A stretch of 64,000 nucleotides of DNA from assembly GCA_017798145.1 (NCBI GenBank), contig CP059069.1, forward strand, positions 1,907,226-1,971,225. The letters run 5' to 3'. The notes under the pieces were generated by a model. It was given only the letters and a program-made list of their open reading frames with translations. It was not told the origin of the DNA and made no database searches. Of the stretch, positions 1-8,542 are shown one piece after another. Both the position numbers and the translations under genes were made by a program. Every line of letters begins with the position of its first letter. The first letter of the stretch is position 1. The DNA comes from Akkermansiaceae bacterium (GTDB lineage: Bacteria; Verrucomicrobiota; Verrucomicrobiia; Verrucomicrobiales; Akkermansiaceae).

Positions 1-1025
1 GGTGCGCCCTTCTCGCCGTTGCTGAACCCTCCCGCGCCGCCCTCGGCGGAGCAGCCGTTGTCGGACAGGAAGAGGATGAGGGTGTTCTCGAACTGGCCGA
101 GTGCCTTGAGCCTTGCGACGAGCTTGCCGGTGTTCTGATCGATGGAGTCGATCTGCGCAGCGTAGATCTCCATGCGGTGGGCGAGATCCCTGCGCTCGGC
201 CTCCGGCGTCTCCCCCCAGGACTTTGCCTCCGGATCGCGTGCCGAGAGCGCGGCGTTTTCCGGCACGATGCCCATCCTTTTCTGTTTCGTGAAACGCGCC
301 TCGCGCTCGGCATCCCAGCCCTTGTCGAAGCGGCCCTTGTATTTCGCGATGTCTTCCGGCTTTGCCTGCAGCGGCCAGTGCGGGGCGATGTGGGCTAGGT
401 AGAGGAAGAAGGGCTTTTTCGTTTCCGTGACGGCCTCGTCGATGAAGCCGATCGCCTGGTCGGTGAAATCATCGGTGACATACAGGTCGTCGGGGGGATC
501 GATCTTGTTGTCGTTGGAGAAAATCTCGCGTTTTTTCGAGAGCATGGAGTCCTTGAAATAGAATCCGCCCCCGCCGGGCGAGCCCCAGAAGCGGTCGAAG
601 CCGCGATCCGTGGGATAGTGGCCTTTGCCTTCGCCGACATGCCATTTGCCCGCAACCAGCGTTGTGTAGCCTGCCGGCCTGAGGGCTTCGGCGATGGTCA
701 CGCAATTCCTGTTCAGTTTGCCGCGGTAGCCGGGCTTGCCTTCGTCAGCGGTCATCGCACCGACACCGGCCTGATGGGAATAGAGCCCGGTGAGCAGGGA
801 GGCGCGCGTGGGACAGCAGCGGGAGGAGTTGTAGAAATTCGTGAAGCGAAGGCCTTCCGCGGCCAGCGCGTCGAGATGGGGGGTTTCGATTTCCGATCCG
901 TAGCAGCCAAGATCGGAGTAGCCCATGTCATCGGTGAGGATGACGATGATGTTCGGCTTTTCCGCTGCGGCAAGATGGGCGACGGCGATCAGCAGTGCAA
1001 TGGGGAGGCAGGCAGCGAATTTCAT
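1..1025 (-). CDS. Secreted sulfatase (arylsulfatase family), 3' part outside window
   Basis: Reading the minus strand from ATG at 1025 gives an uninterrupted frame that runs off the left edge, about 341 residues visible. It starts with a signal peptide (residues 1-21, ending AHLAAA), followed by the alkaline-phosphatase-fold sulfatase core: metal-binding TDDMGYSD near residue 31, the formylglycine motif C-C-P-T-R at residues 70-74 (Cys70 is the residue to be matured), AGKWHVGE and, near the edge, LSDNG. Known family role: hydrolysis of sulfate esters, here in the periplasm or outside the cell. The substrate cannot be told. It is divergent to a second sulfatase, with only 87 bp between the start codons, so the pair probably shares a control region. 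The missing C-terminus prevents assigning a subfamily. Confidence 0.9.
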   Translation of the reverse strand, partial: MKFAACLPIALLIAVAHLAAAEKPNIIVILTDDMGYSDLGCYGSEIETPHLDALAAEGLRFTNFYNSSRCCPTRASLLTGLYSHQAGVGAMTADEGKPGYRGKLNRNCVTIAEALRPAGYTTLVAGKWHVGEGKGHYPTDRGFDRFWGSPGGGGFYFKDSMLSKKREIFSNDNKIDPPDDLYVTDDFTDQAIGFIDEAVTETKKPFFLYLAHIAPHWPLQAKPEDIAKYKGRFDKGWDAEREARFTKQKRMGIVPENAALSARDPEAKSWGETPEAERRDLAHRMEIYAAQIDSIDQNTGKLVARLKALGQFENTLILFLSDNGCSAEGGAGGFSNGEKGA

Positions 1026-1112
1026 GATGCCAGCTGTACCGCATACGCGGGACGGATCAAGGGCCGTATCGCCTTGCCGCAGCACCGGCCTTCTGCCCAC
1101 AATTCCCTTGAA
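1026..1112. promoter_or_regulatory. Divergent promoter region between two sulfatases
   Basis: This 87-bp gap separates the start codons of two divergently transcribed sulfatases, so it must hold both promoters unless they lie inside the coding regions. I see no convincing operator palindrome and no strong Shine-Dalgarno sequence before either start. Assignment rests on gene arrangement only. Confidence 0.4.
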
Positions 1113-2870
1113 ATGATGAAGACAATCCACATCGCGGCAAGCATCGCGGCAAGCATCGCTGCGGCCGCCGGCATCGGCATTTGTGAAACACGGGCCGCTG
1201 AGAAACGCCAACCCAACGTGATCCTGATCATGACCGACGACCAGGGCTACGGCGAGATCTCCGCCCACGGCAACCCGGTTCTCAAAACCCCGAACCTCGA
1301 CACCCTCCACGGCGAGAGCGTGCGACTGACGGATTTCCACGTCGATCCCACCTGCTCGCCGACTCGCGCCGCCCTCATGACGGGGCGCTACTCCACCCGC
1401 ACCGGCGTATGGCACACGATTAACGGACGCTCCATGCTGCGCCCCGACGAGCTGACCCTCGCGGAACTTTTCAGGGCGAACGGCTACGACACCGCCATGA
1501 TCGGCAAGTGGCACATGGGCGACAATTTCCCCTGCCGCCCCCAGGATCAGGGCTTCGCCCACACGGTCTGGCACCTCGGCGGCGGCATCGGCAACGGCCC
1601 CGACTTCTGGGGCAACGACTACTACGACGACACCTATCTTGTGAACGGGAAACGCGAGAAGTTCGAGGGCTACTGCACCGATGTCTGGTTCCGCGAGGCC
1701 GCGAGCTACGTGGAACGCAACAAGGACAAGCCCTTCTTCCTCTACCTCGCCCCGAACGCACCGCACGGCCCCTACTTCGTCCCGGACAGATACTCCGCCC
1801 CGTACATCGCCGCCGGACTGCCGGAGACCATGGCGAAATTCTACGGCATGATCGCGAACATCGATGAGAACATGGGCAGCTTCCGCGCCCACCTCGCCAA
1901 GCTCGGCCTCGCCGAGAACACCCTGCTCATCTTCATGACCGACAACGGCACCACCGCCGGCTGGATCGACCAGGGCGCGGGCTACGAATATTTCAACGCC
2001 GGGATGCGCGGCTGGAAAAGCTCCGCATGGGACGGCGGCCACCGCGTGCCATGCTTCTGGCACTGGCCCGCCGGGAAGCTGGAGGGCGGGCGCGATGTGC
2101 CGCAGCTCACCGCACACATCGACGTGCTCCCGACACTCGCTGACCTGTTAGGGCTGGAAAAGCCCGACGGCCCTGCAATCGACGGCGTTTCGCTCAAAGC
2201 CAACCTGCTGGGCGGAGACGCGGCGCTGCCGGAGCGCACGATCTTCGCCCACGTGCAGCGCGCCTTCCTGCCGCCGAAGTGGGAGAACTCCGTCGCGATG
2301 AACCGGAAATGGCGGCTGATCGACGGCAAGGAACTCTACGACATCGCCGCCGATCCCGGGCAGAAAAAGGACATCGCCGCCGCCCATCCGGAGGTCGCGC
2401 AACGCCTGCGTGCCGATTACGAGACATGGTGGGCCTCGCTGAAACCCGCGATGGATCACACCGTGCGCTACGTCCTCGGCGGCGAAGAGAACCCGATGAC
2501 CCTCGCCAGCCACGATTGGCTGATGCCGGGTGTGGAGCAAGCAGCATGGCACCAGAACCAGATCAAGCGCGGCGACCCCATCAAGGGTCCATGGGCGGTG
2601 GATGTGAAACAGGCGGGCACCTATGCCATCACCCTACGCCTCTGGCCGGATTACCTGGAAAAGGCCATGCATGTCACCGAAGCCCGCCTGGCAGTCGCCG
2701 GGGTGGAGGAAACCATCGCCGTGAAGCCGGAAGCCACCGCCGCCAGCTTCCGCGTCACCCTCCCCGCCGGCCCGACCATGCTCGAAACGACGCTTATCCG
2801 TGCCGATGGCAAACAGTCAGGCGCCTATTTCGCCCGCATCGAGCTCACCGGGGACGCCGCGAAGGAGTGA
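1113..2870 (+). CDS. Secreted sulfatase (arylsulfatase family) with C-terminal extension
   Basis: A sulfatase of about 585 residues. The frame is open much further upstream, but the ATG at 1113 (or the next ATG at 1116) is chosen because it gives a signal peptide with a short direct AASI repeat, ending near ETRAAE. The core shows IMTDDQGYGE, the formylglycine site C-S-P-T-R with Cys81, GKWHMGD, APHGPY and MTDNG, all sulfatase landmarks. After the core (about residue 440 on) there is an extra region of roughly 130 residues with a beta-rich pattern (AVDVKQAGTYAITLRLWP), likely a carbohydrate-binding or accessory sandwich. Expected role: extracytoplasmic sulfate-ester hydrolysis of glycans. It needs a formylglycine-generating enzyme, which is not in this window. 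Confidence 0.92.
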   Translation: MMKTIHIAASIAASIAAAAGIGICETRAAEKRQPNVILIMTDDQGYGEISAHGNPVLKTPNLDTLHGESVRLTDFHVDPTCSPTRAALMTGRYSTRTGVWHTINGRSMLRPDELTLAELFRANGYDTAMIGKWHMGDNFPCRPQDQGFAHTVWHLGGGIGNGPDFWGNDYYDDTYLVNGKREKFEGYCTDVWFREAASYVERNKDKPFFLYLAPNAPHGPYFVPDRYSAPYIAAGLPETMAKFYGMIANIDENMGSFRAHLAKLGLAENTLLIFMTDNGTTAGWIDQGAGYEYFNAGMRGWKSSAWDGGHRVPCFWHWPAGKLEGGRDVPQLTAHIDVLPTLADLLGLEKPDGPAIDGVSLKANLLGGDAALPERTIFAHVQRAFLPPKWENSVAMNRKWRLIDGKELYDIAADPGQKKDIAAAHPEVAQRLRADYETWWASLKPAMDHTVRYVLGGEENPMTLASHDWLMPGVEQAAWHQNQIKRGDPIKGPWAVDVKQAGTYAITLRLWPDYLEKAMHVTEARLAVAGVEETIAVKPEATAASFRVTLPAGPTMLETTLIRADGKQSGAYFARIELTGDAAKE

Positions 2871-2910
2871 CGCGCCGAGCGGAACTGAAGCCAGCTTCAA
2901 AGGACACCGT

Positions 2911-3531
2911 TCAATCCCAGCCCTTCTCCTCCCACTCGCTCATCGGCTTGCCTATGCCGGTGACGATCTCCGCCGGGATGAAAATGACCTCCCTGTCCTT
3001 CTTGCTGGCGGGATCGAGCCGGAATTTCACGTTCCGCCTCGTCTGCGAGCCCTCTGCGACGACGATGATGTCCGCGAAGACATCGAGCGCACCGTCCACC
3101 GAGGGTTTCACATCCAGTTTCGCGGGAACCTCGAAGACCGCCCTCACCTCACCGGGCGCATAGGATTTTTTCCTGACGAAATCCCTCCTCTCGCCGAGCC
3201 ATTGCTCCGGGAATTTCTCGTTGCGGCCTGTGATGGAGGTGACGGTGCGGATGCCCTGCACATACATCCTCTCGTGGACACCTTCCCTGCCAACCGCCTC
3301 GATGCGCCAGCTGAACGGGCCGTCCAGGTTCGCCACGCCCACGCCGACAACCATCGCGCTGAGCGCGTAGGAACCGCCGCTGGTGCCCTCCGGCCTGACT
3401 TGCATGGAAACGCGCGCACCGCCGATCTCCGCACCGCCACCCGCCTGTCCGTATGTACTACGGTTTCCGTAGAATCCCATGCAGGAGGGAAGCGCCAATG
3501 CCGCCACGCAGGCGATACCCATCGTTTTCAT
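2911..3531 (-). CDS. Hypothetical lipoprotein, 206 aa
   Basis: The N-terminus MKTMGIACVAALALPSC is a lipoprotein signal with lipobox LPSC, so the mature protein should start at Cys17 and be anchored in the envelope. The rest (GGARVSMQVRPEG, then alternating hydrophobic residues) looks like a small beta-rich domain. I recognise no family. It starts 22 bp downstream of the dus gene stop on the same strand and may be co-transcribed with it, though a functional link is not evident. Its stop lies 40 bp from the end of the converging sulfatase gene. Confidence 0.7.
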   Translation of the reverse strand: MKTMGIACVAALALPSCMGFYGNRSTYGQAGGGAEIGGARVSMQVRPEGTSGGSYALSAMVVGVGVANLDGPFSWRIEAVGREGVHERMYVQGIRTVTSITGRNEKFPEQWLGERRDFVRKKSYAPGEVRAVFEVPAKLDVKPSVDGALDVFADIIVVAEGSQTRRNVKFRLDPASKKDREVIFIPAEIVTGIGKPMSEWEEKGWD

Positions 3532-3553
3532 GCCCCTGCGATAACGCGGCGGC

Positions 3554-4561
3554 TCACCCGAAGAAAGCCAAATCCCCTCCCAGGGAAAATTCCGCCAGCT
3601 CCTCCACGGAAGCGACGGAATCCACCTGGCAGAGCCTCTGCCGCAGATCCTTCGCGCCGGGAAAGCCCTTGCAATAAGCCATCAGCCGCCCGCGCATCGC
3701 CGTCAGCGTCTGGCGCTCGTTGCCATACCTGCTGCTCTCCACCGCCATCCGGCAATGGCGCAGGATCATCTCCCATCTTTCGGTTAGAGGCACCGGAGCC
3801 ATCACTTCGCCGGTCTGCAGGAAATGCTTCGCCTCGCGGAAGACCCAAGGGTTCTGCATCGCCGCCCGGCCTATCATGACCCCGCTGACCGCCGTTTCCC
3901 GCTTCCGTTTGGCGAGATCCTCACCGGTCGCGATATCGCCGTTGCCGATCACCGGCACGCCCACCGCCCGCGCCACCGCGTCGATCGTTTCCCAATCCGC
4001 CTCGCCGCCGTAGCCCTGCGCCCGTGTCCGCCCGTGCACCGCGATCGCCTGCATCCCACAGTCCTCCAAGGTCTTCGCCACCTCCACCGCGTTCACCGAA
4101 TCCGCATCCCAGCCGATCCGGATCTTCGCAGTCACCGGCACATCCATCCCCACCGCCTTATGCACACCCTCCGCCACGCTCGCCAGCAGCGGGCAATCGC
4201 GCAGCAGCGAGGAGCCGCCGTTGCGCGAAACCACCTTGTTCACCGGGCAGCCGAAGTTGATATCGATGAAATCCGGAATCCTGCCCGCCAGACCCTTGTC
4301 GATGATCTTCCGCGCCGCCTCCCCCATCCTCTCCCCGTCCGCCCCAAAAAGCTGCACCCCCACCGGCCGCTGCCCCTCGTCGAACTCCGTGTATTTCCGC
4401 GTCCGCTCATCCGCCTGCATGATCCCCTCCGCGGAGACGAACTCCGTCACCATCACATCCGCCCCCATCTCCTTGCAGATCCTGCGGAAAATGAGATCCG
4501 TCACCCCCGCCATCGGCGCGAGATACAATGGGAATTTCCCGTCTGAGAACCAGTGAAGCAC
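3554..4561 (-). CDS. dusB: tRNA-dihydrouridine synthase (DusB/NifR3 type)
   Basis: 335 residues, the usual length for the family. Landmarks: FMN-barrel start YLAPMAGVTD, TEFVSAEG, the family motif INFGCPVNKV with the catalytic Cys, GGSSLL, TAKIRIGWD, AIAVHGRTR and IGNGDIATGED. Family role: FMN/NADPH-dependent reduction of uridine to 5,6-dihydrouridine in the D-loop of tRNA in the cytoplasm. The DusB subgroup is my best assignment from motif wording; DusA/DusC cannot be strictly excluded. It is divergent from the VIT/VWA gene and upstream of a small lipoprotein gene. Confidence 0.92.
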   Translation of the reverse strand: MLHWFSDGKFPLYLAPMAGVTDLIFRRICKEMGADVMVTEFVSAEGIMQADERTRKYTEFDEGQRPVGVQLFGADGERMGEAARKIIDKGLAGRIPDFIDINFGCPVNKVVSRNGGSSLLRDCPLLASVAEGVHKAVGMDVPVTAKIRIGWDADSVNAVEVAKTLEDCGMQAIAVHGRTRAQGYGGEADWETIDAVARAVGVPVIGNGDIATGEDLAKRKRETAVSGVMIGRAAMQNPWVFREAKHFLQTGEVMAPVPLTERWEMILRHCRMAVESSRYGNERQTLTAMRGRLMAYCKGFPGAKDLRQRLCQVDSVASVEELAEFSLGGDLAFFG

Positions 4562-4671
4562 GACCGCAGGATAGCACCGCCGTCAATCCGCTCGGGCCTG
4601 TGTGTGCATTCCCGTATTTTTCACGGAACGCATATCATATCTTCACACAGCCCGCCCATGGTGCGGGCGTG

Positions 4672-6594
4672 ATGAAAACGCTCCACAACACCTGCCTGGC
4701 CCTCGCGATCGCGGCGGCACCGCTCTTCGCCGCGAACGATGAATCCGCCTCACCCTATTTCCAGATCCACGGCGATCACCGGGCGGATGTTTTCCCGCTC
4801 AAGGAAACCCATGCGGAGGTGACGGTAGCGGGAACCATCGCGGAAGTGACGCTGACCCAGACCTACACGAACGACGGCGAGACACCCATCGACGCGACCT
4901 ACCTTTTCCCCGCCTCCACCGGCGCGGCGGTGAACGGGATGACAATGACAATCGGCGAGCGGGTGCTGACGGCGAAGATCCGCGAGAAGGAACAGGCGAA
5001 GAGGGAGTTCGAGAAAGCGAAGGCGGAGAACAAATCCGCAAGCCTGCTCAGCCAGCAGCGCCCCAACCTGTTCCAGATGGAGGTGGCGCGCATCATGCCC
5101 GGCGATGTGGTCAAGCTGTCCCTACGCTACAGCGAGCTGATCAAGCCGGTGGGCGGCACCTATGAATTCGTCCTGCCGACCGCGATCGGCCCGCGTTTCA
5201 CGGGGGAGGGGAAAACGGAAGGGTTCACAGCAAACCCGCATCTCGGCGATCACGGGAAAACACCGTCGCGCTTTTCCGTGGATTTGAAAATCGCGACACC
5301 GCTGCCGCTTCGCTCGCTCACCTGCACGCAGCACGAGGCCAAGATCACCTATCTTGACAAAAGCAGTGCGAGCCTCGAACTCGCGCCCACCGCGCCGGAT
5401 CGGGATTTCATTGTTCGCTACCGCTTGGCCGATGAGAAGATCGCCTCCGGACTGATGTTGCACCAGGGCGATGGGGAAAAGTTTTTCCTACTCCAGGTCG
5501 AGCCCCCGGCAATCGTCGGTGAGCGCGACATCCCGGCCCGCGACTATGTGTTCCTGATCGATGTCTCCGGCTCGATGCATGGTTTCCCGATCAACCTCGC
5601 CAAATCGCTTTTCCGAGAGCTCATCGGCAATCTCCGACCCACCGACACGTTCAACGTGGTGCTATTCTCCGGGGGCAGCGAGGTGCTTTCATCCACACCG
5701 CTCGCCGCGAATCCCGCGAACATCGAGAAGGCCACCGGGCTGCTCTCGCGCCACAGCGGCAGCGGGGGCACGCAGCTCATCGAAGGGCTGCAGACGGCCA
5801 TCGCGCTGCCCACGGGCAAGGACATCTCGCGCTCGCTCATCCTCATCACCGACGGATACATCAGTGCGGAGCCGGAGGCTTTCGAGCTGATCCGCAGCGG
5901 AGCGAACGGCACGAATGTTTTCCCACTCGGCGTGGGCAGCAGCGTGAACCGACACCTCATCGAAGGGCTGGCGCACATCGCCGGCAACGAGAGCTTCGTG
6001 GTGACGAATTCCTCGGAAACGCAGGATGCGGTGAAACGTTTCCGCGATGCGGTCTCCAGCCCGGTGCTGACCGGGATCACGGTGAAGAGCGAGGGCTTCC
6101 AAAGCTCGGATCTCCAGCCCGCGCAGCTCCCCGACCTTTTCGCGAACCGCCCGCTGACCTTGATCGGGAAATGGAATGGCGAGCCGGAAGGAACAATAGC
6201 CCTGAGCGGCATCACCGGAGACGGGAGAAGCTACACCCAGCGCTTCGAGGTGAGCGAGGCGGCCGCGAACCCCGAAAACCCCGCCCTCCGCACCCTCTGG
6301 GCGAGGGAAACCGTGCGCAGCCTCGCCGATTACGCGGAGCTGACCGGCAAACAAAGCATCATCGATGAGGTGACGGAAATCGGCCTAGAATACGAGCTGC
6401 TCACTCCCTACACCTCCTTCGTCGCCATCGACGAAAGGCCGCGCGAGGACACAAGCCCCGCCGTGCCGGTGGCACAGGCGCTGCCGCTGCCAAAAGGCGT
6501 TTGTTCAGGAGCCGGCGGCAGCGTGCCGGAGCCGAACACCTTCCTGATGATCGCCCTGGTGCTCGTCGCCACCGCATTGCTCCGCATCCGCTGA
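4672..6594 (+). CDS. VIT/VWA-domain secreted protein with PEP-CTERM sorting signal
   Basis: About 640 residues from ATG 4672, chosen because it gives a clean signal peptide (KTLHNTCLALAIAAAPLFAA). Residues about 35-165 form a vault/inter-alpha-trypsin (VIT) domain (EVTLTQTYTNDGETPIDATY, FPASTGAAVNGM). A von Willebrand factor A domain follows from about 290 to 465, with the metal-binding motif DVSGS at about residue 296. The C-terminus has the tripartite exosortase signal: VPEPNTF, a hydrophobic segment and a final Arg-x-Arg. The protein should be exported, processed by an exosortase and retained at the surface. The exosortase gene lies immediately downstream, which suggests a dedicated enzyme-substrate pair similar in concept to the XrtN/VIT systems known in Bacteroidota. 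The biological role of such VIT/VWA proteins is unknown; adhesion is a guess. Confidence 0.85.
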   Translation: MKTLHNTCLALAIAAAPLFAANDESASPYFQIHGDHRADVFPLKETHAEVTVAGTIAEVTLTQTYTNDGETPIDATYLFPASTGAAVNGMTMTIGERVLTAKIREKEQAKREFEKAKAENKSASLLSQQRPNLFQMEVARIMPGDVVKLSLRYSELIKPVGGTYEFVLPTAIGPRFTGEGKTEGFTANPHLGDHGKTPSRFSVDLKIATPLPLRSLTCTQHEAKITYLDKSSASLELAPTAPDRDFIVRYRLADEKIASGLMLHQGDGEKFFLLQVEPPAIVGERDIPARDYVFLIDVSGSMHGFPINLAKSLFRELIGNLRPTDTFNVVLFSGGSEVLSSTPLAANPANIEKATGLLSRHSGSGGTQLIEGLQTAIALPTGKDISRSLILITDGYISAEPEAFELIRSGANGTNVFPLGVGSSVNRHLIEGLAHIAGNESFVVTNSSETQDAVKRFRDAVSSPVLTGITVKSEGFQSSDLQPAQLPDLFANRPLTLIGKWNGEPEGTIALSGITGDGRSYTQRFEVSEAAANPENPALRTLWARETVRSLADYAELTGKQSIIDEVTEIGLEYELLTPYTSFVAIDERPREDTSPAVPVAQALPLPKGVCSGAGGSVPEPNTFLMIALVLVATALLRIR

Positions 6595-6711
6595 AACGGC
6601 GAAGGGGCATTGGGAACCCGTGATGGATACATCAGGGGATGGCCCGAACGCCACCACCACCCGGGCAAGCAGGAACGAATCTCGAATCTCCCAATCTCCA
6701 ATTCCCTTCCG

Positions 6712-8001
6712 ATGATGAAACGCCGGATCCCCGTCGCCGCCCTGCTGCTCGCCGCCGTCCCCGTGCTCCGCTGGTATGCGGCGAGGATGCAGGACGGCGG
6801 CGGCGAGGCGGCGGGATTGGTGCCGCTACTGTTTGCATCGTGCTTCTTGTTCCGCGCCCGCAGGGAAATCGCATCAAGCACCATGGGGCGCGGCTCCGGC
6901 ATTGCGGTGCTGCTCGCCTATGCGGTGTCATTCCAGTTTTTGCCGCCGCTCATCCGGGCGGTGATGTTCATCGTCGCGGTGGCATTGGTCACGGGTGTCT
7001 GGAGGAAGCCGGGGATCGTGCTGCTGCTCATCCTTTCCCTGCCTCTCGCCGCTTCACTGGATTTTTTCTTCGGCTACCCGCTGCGGCTGGTGACCTCGGT
7101 AGCGGCGGAAAACCTGCTCGGCCTGGCCGGGCTGGATGTGGGGCGGGAGGGTGTCGTGCTGTTGCATGGTGAGAACGTGGTCGGGGTCGATCCGGCGTGC
7201 AGCGGGCTGAACATGCTGTGGACGGCGGGGCTCTTCACCGGGCTGCTTGCATCCGCCTTTTCCCTGGGCTGGAGGAAAATTTTCCCGCTCGGTCTCGCCG
7301 CCCTCGCCATTTCCCTCGCCGCAAACAGCATCCGCGCCAGCCTGCTTTTCTTCCCGGAATCCGGGCTGATCGAGATGCCGCACATCCTGCATCCTGTCAT
7401 CGGCCTGGTCATCGCTGCGTTGGCGCTGGCCGGGCTTGCGAAGCTGGCGAGGGGTCTGGCGGACAGGGAAAAACCAAGCGCTGCGCCGCCATCCCCACAC
7501 AGCCCGCTCGCCCTGACCATCGCCGCAGTTTGTGCCGCCGCCGCGCCTTTGTTCTCGATGGCAAAACCCCCGGATGAAATTTCCAGCGCCCCGCCGCTCC
7601 ACCGGTTCGGGGGACAGCCGGTCACACAGGTTGCGCTGACTGCGGCGGAGGAAAATTTCTACGCGGACTTCCCCGGGTACATCGCGGTGTATGAGGGCGA
7701 TGGCTTCAAGCTCACCGTCCGCCACGTCACCCGTGCAACCCGCAAGCTCCACCCCGCCTCCCACTGCCTGCGGGCCGAGGGATTTTCCATCGGGGAAAAA
7801 ACCACCCGTACCGATGACGCGGGCGGGCACTGGCTCACCTACACCGCCACGCGCAACGGCATTCCCCGGACAGTCCGCGAGCGCATCCGCCGGGCTGAGG
7901 GCGGCGGACAGTGGGCGGAAATTTCCGCATGGTATTGGAGCGCGTTTCTCCGCCCGAGCGACGGCCCGTGGGTGGCGGAGACGGTGATTGGAGCGCAGTG
8001 A
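6712..8001 (+). CDS. Exosortase with C-terminal EpsI-like domain
   Basis: About 429 residues from ATG 6712 (6715 is equally possible; no clear Shine-Dalgarno). Residues 1-260 are a polytopic membrane protein with the exosortase catalytic triad in order: Cys163 in PACSGLN, Arg208 in NSIRAS and His227 in LHPVIG. The position after CSGL is Asn, where EpsH-type enzymes usually have Arg. After a Pro-rich linker, residues about 285-429 form a soluble domain with one more membrane segment and HPASHCLRAEGFSI around Cys352, resembling the CLP-G-GW region of EpsI proteins. Exosortases cleave and sort PEP-CTERM proteins. The adjacent VIT/VWA protein ends in such a signal, so it is the obvious substrate; the other PEP-CTERM proteins at 52-58 kb may or may not be. 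Confidence 0.82.
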   Translation: MMKRRIPVAALLLAAVPVLRWYAARMQDGGGEAAGLVPLLFASCFLFRARREIASSTMGRGSGIAVLLAYAVSFQFLPPLIRAVMFIVAVALVTGVWRKPGIVLLLILSLPLAASLDFFFGYPLRLVTSVAAENLLGLAGLDVGREGVVLLHGENVVGVDPACSGLNMLWTAGLFTGLLASAFSLGWRKIFPLGLAALAISLAANSIRASLLFFPESGLIEMPHILHPVIGLVIAALALAGLAKLARGLADREKPSAAPPSPHSPLALTIAAVCAAAAPLFSMAKPPDEISSAPPLHRFGGQPVTQVALTAAEENFYADFPGYIAVYEGDGFKLTVRHVTRATRKLHPASHCLRAEGFSIGEKTTRTDDAGGHWLTYTATRNGIPRTVRERIRRAEGGGQWAEISAWYWSAFLRPSDGPWVAETVIGAQ

Positions 8002-8044
8002 TTCCTTTTTACATTTCCCGCACGGGACATAACCTCACCTGCAA

Positions 8045-8542
8045 ATGGACAGCGGGATCAAGGAACGGCTCGATGAATTCATCCGGCGCAAAGGCCTGCG
8101 CCGCACCGTGCAGCGTGACCAGATCGTCGATGTGGTTTTCTCCAAGGACGAGCATTTCACAGCCGACGAGCTCTTCGACCGCGTCCGCAAGGTCGATGGC
8201 GAGACGTCCCGCGCCACCGTCTATCGCACGCTCGGCCTGCTGGTGGAGGCGGATCTGCTGCGCCAGATCGATCTCGGCGAGAGCCAGGTGACCTACGATC
8301 CGAATTTCCTGGAGAAACCTTCGCACAACCACCTGGTCTGCATCGACTGCGGGAATGTCGTGGAGTTCGAGGATGGCAACGTGGACATCCAGACGGATTG
8401 CGTGACGCGGCGGCTCGGTTTCAGGCCTGTCAGGCAATCGATCAAGATCGAGGCGAGCTGCGAGCAGCTGCGGCTCAAGGGGCGCTGCCCGAACCTGATC
8501 GCGACGCGCCTCTCCGGGAAACGCCTGCGCCGCAAACGATGA
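8045..8542 (+). CDS. Fur-family transcriptional regulator
   Basis: 165 residues, typical for the Fur family. The N-terminal winged helix shows RRTVQRDQIVDVVF and SRATVYRTLGLLVEADLL, the DNA-recognition segment. The C-terminal half has HNHLVCIDCGNVVEFED, carrying the metal and zinc ligands, with CIDC as the first structural Cys pair. The second pair typical of many Fur proteins is reduced to spaced cysteines (CEQLRLKGRC), so metal binding could be atypical. The regulated metal (Fe, Zn or peroxide sensing) cannot be decided. Its stop overlaps the mutY start by four bases (ATGA), so the two are translationally coupled. Confidence 0.9.
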   Translation: MDSGIKERLDEFIRRKGLRRTVQRDQIVDVVFSKDEHFTADELFDRVRKVDGETSRATVYRTLGLLVEADLLRQIDLGESQVTYDPNFLEKPSHNHLVCIDCGNVVEFEDGNVDIQTDCVTRRLGFRPVRQSIKIEASCEQLRLKGRCPNLIATRLSGKRLRRKR

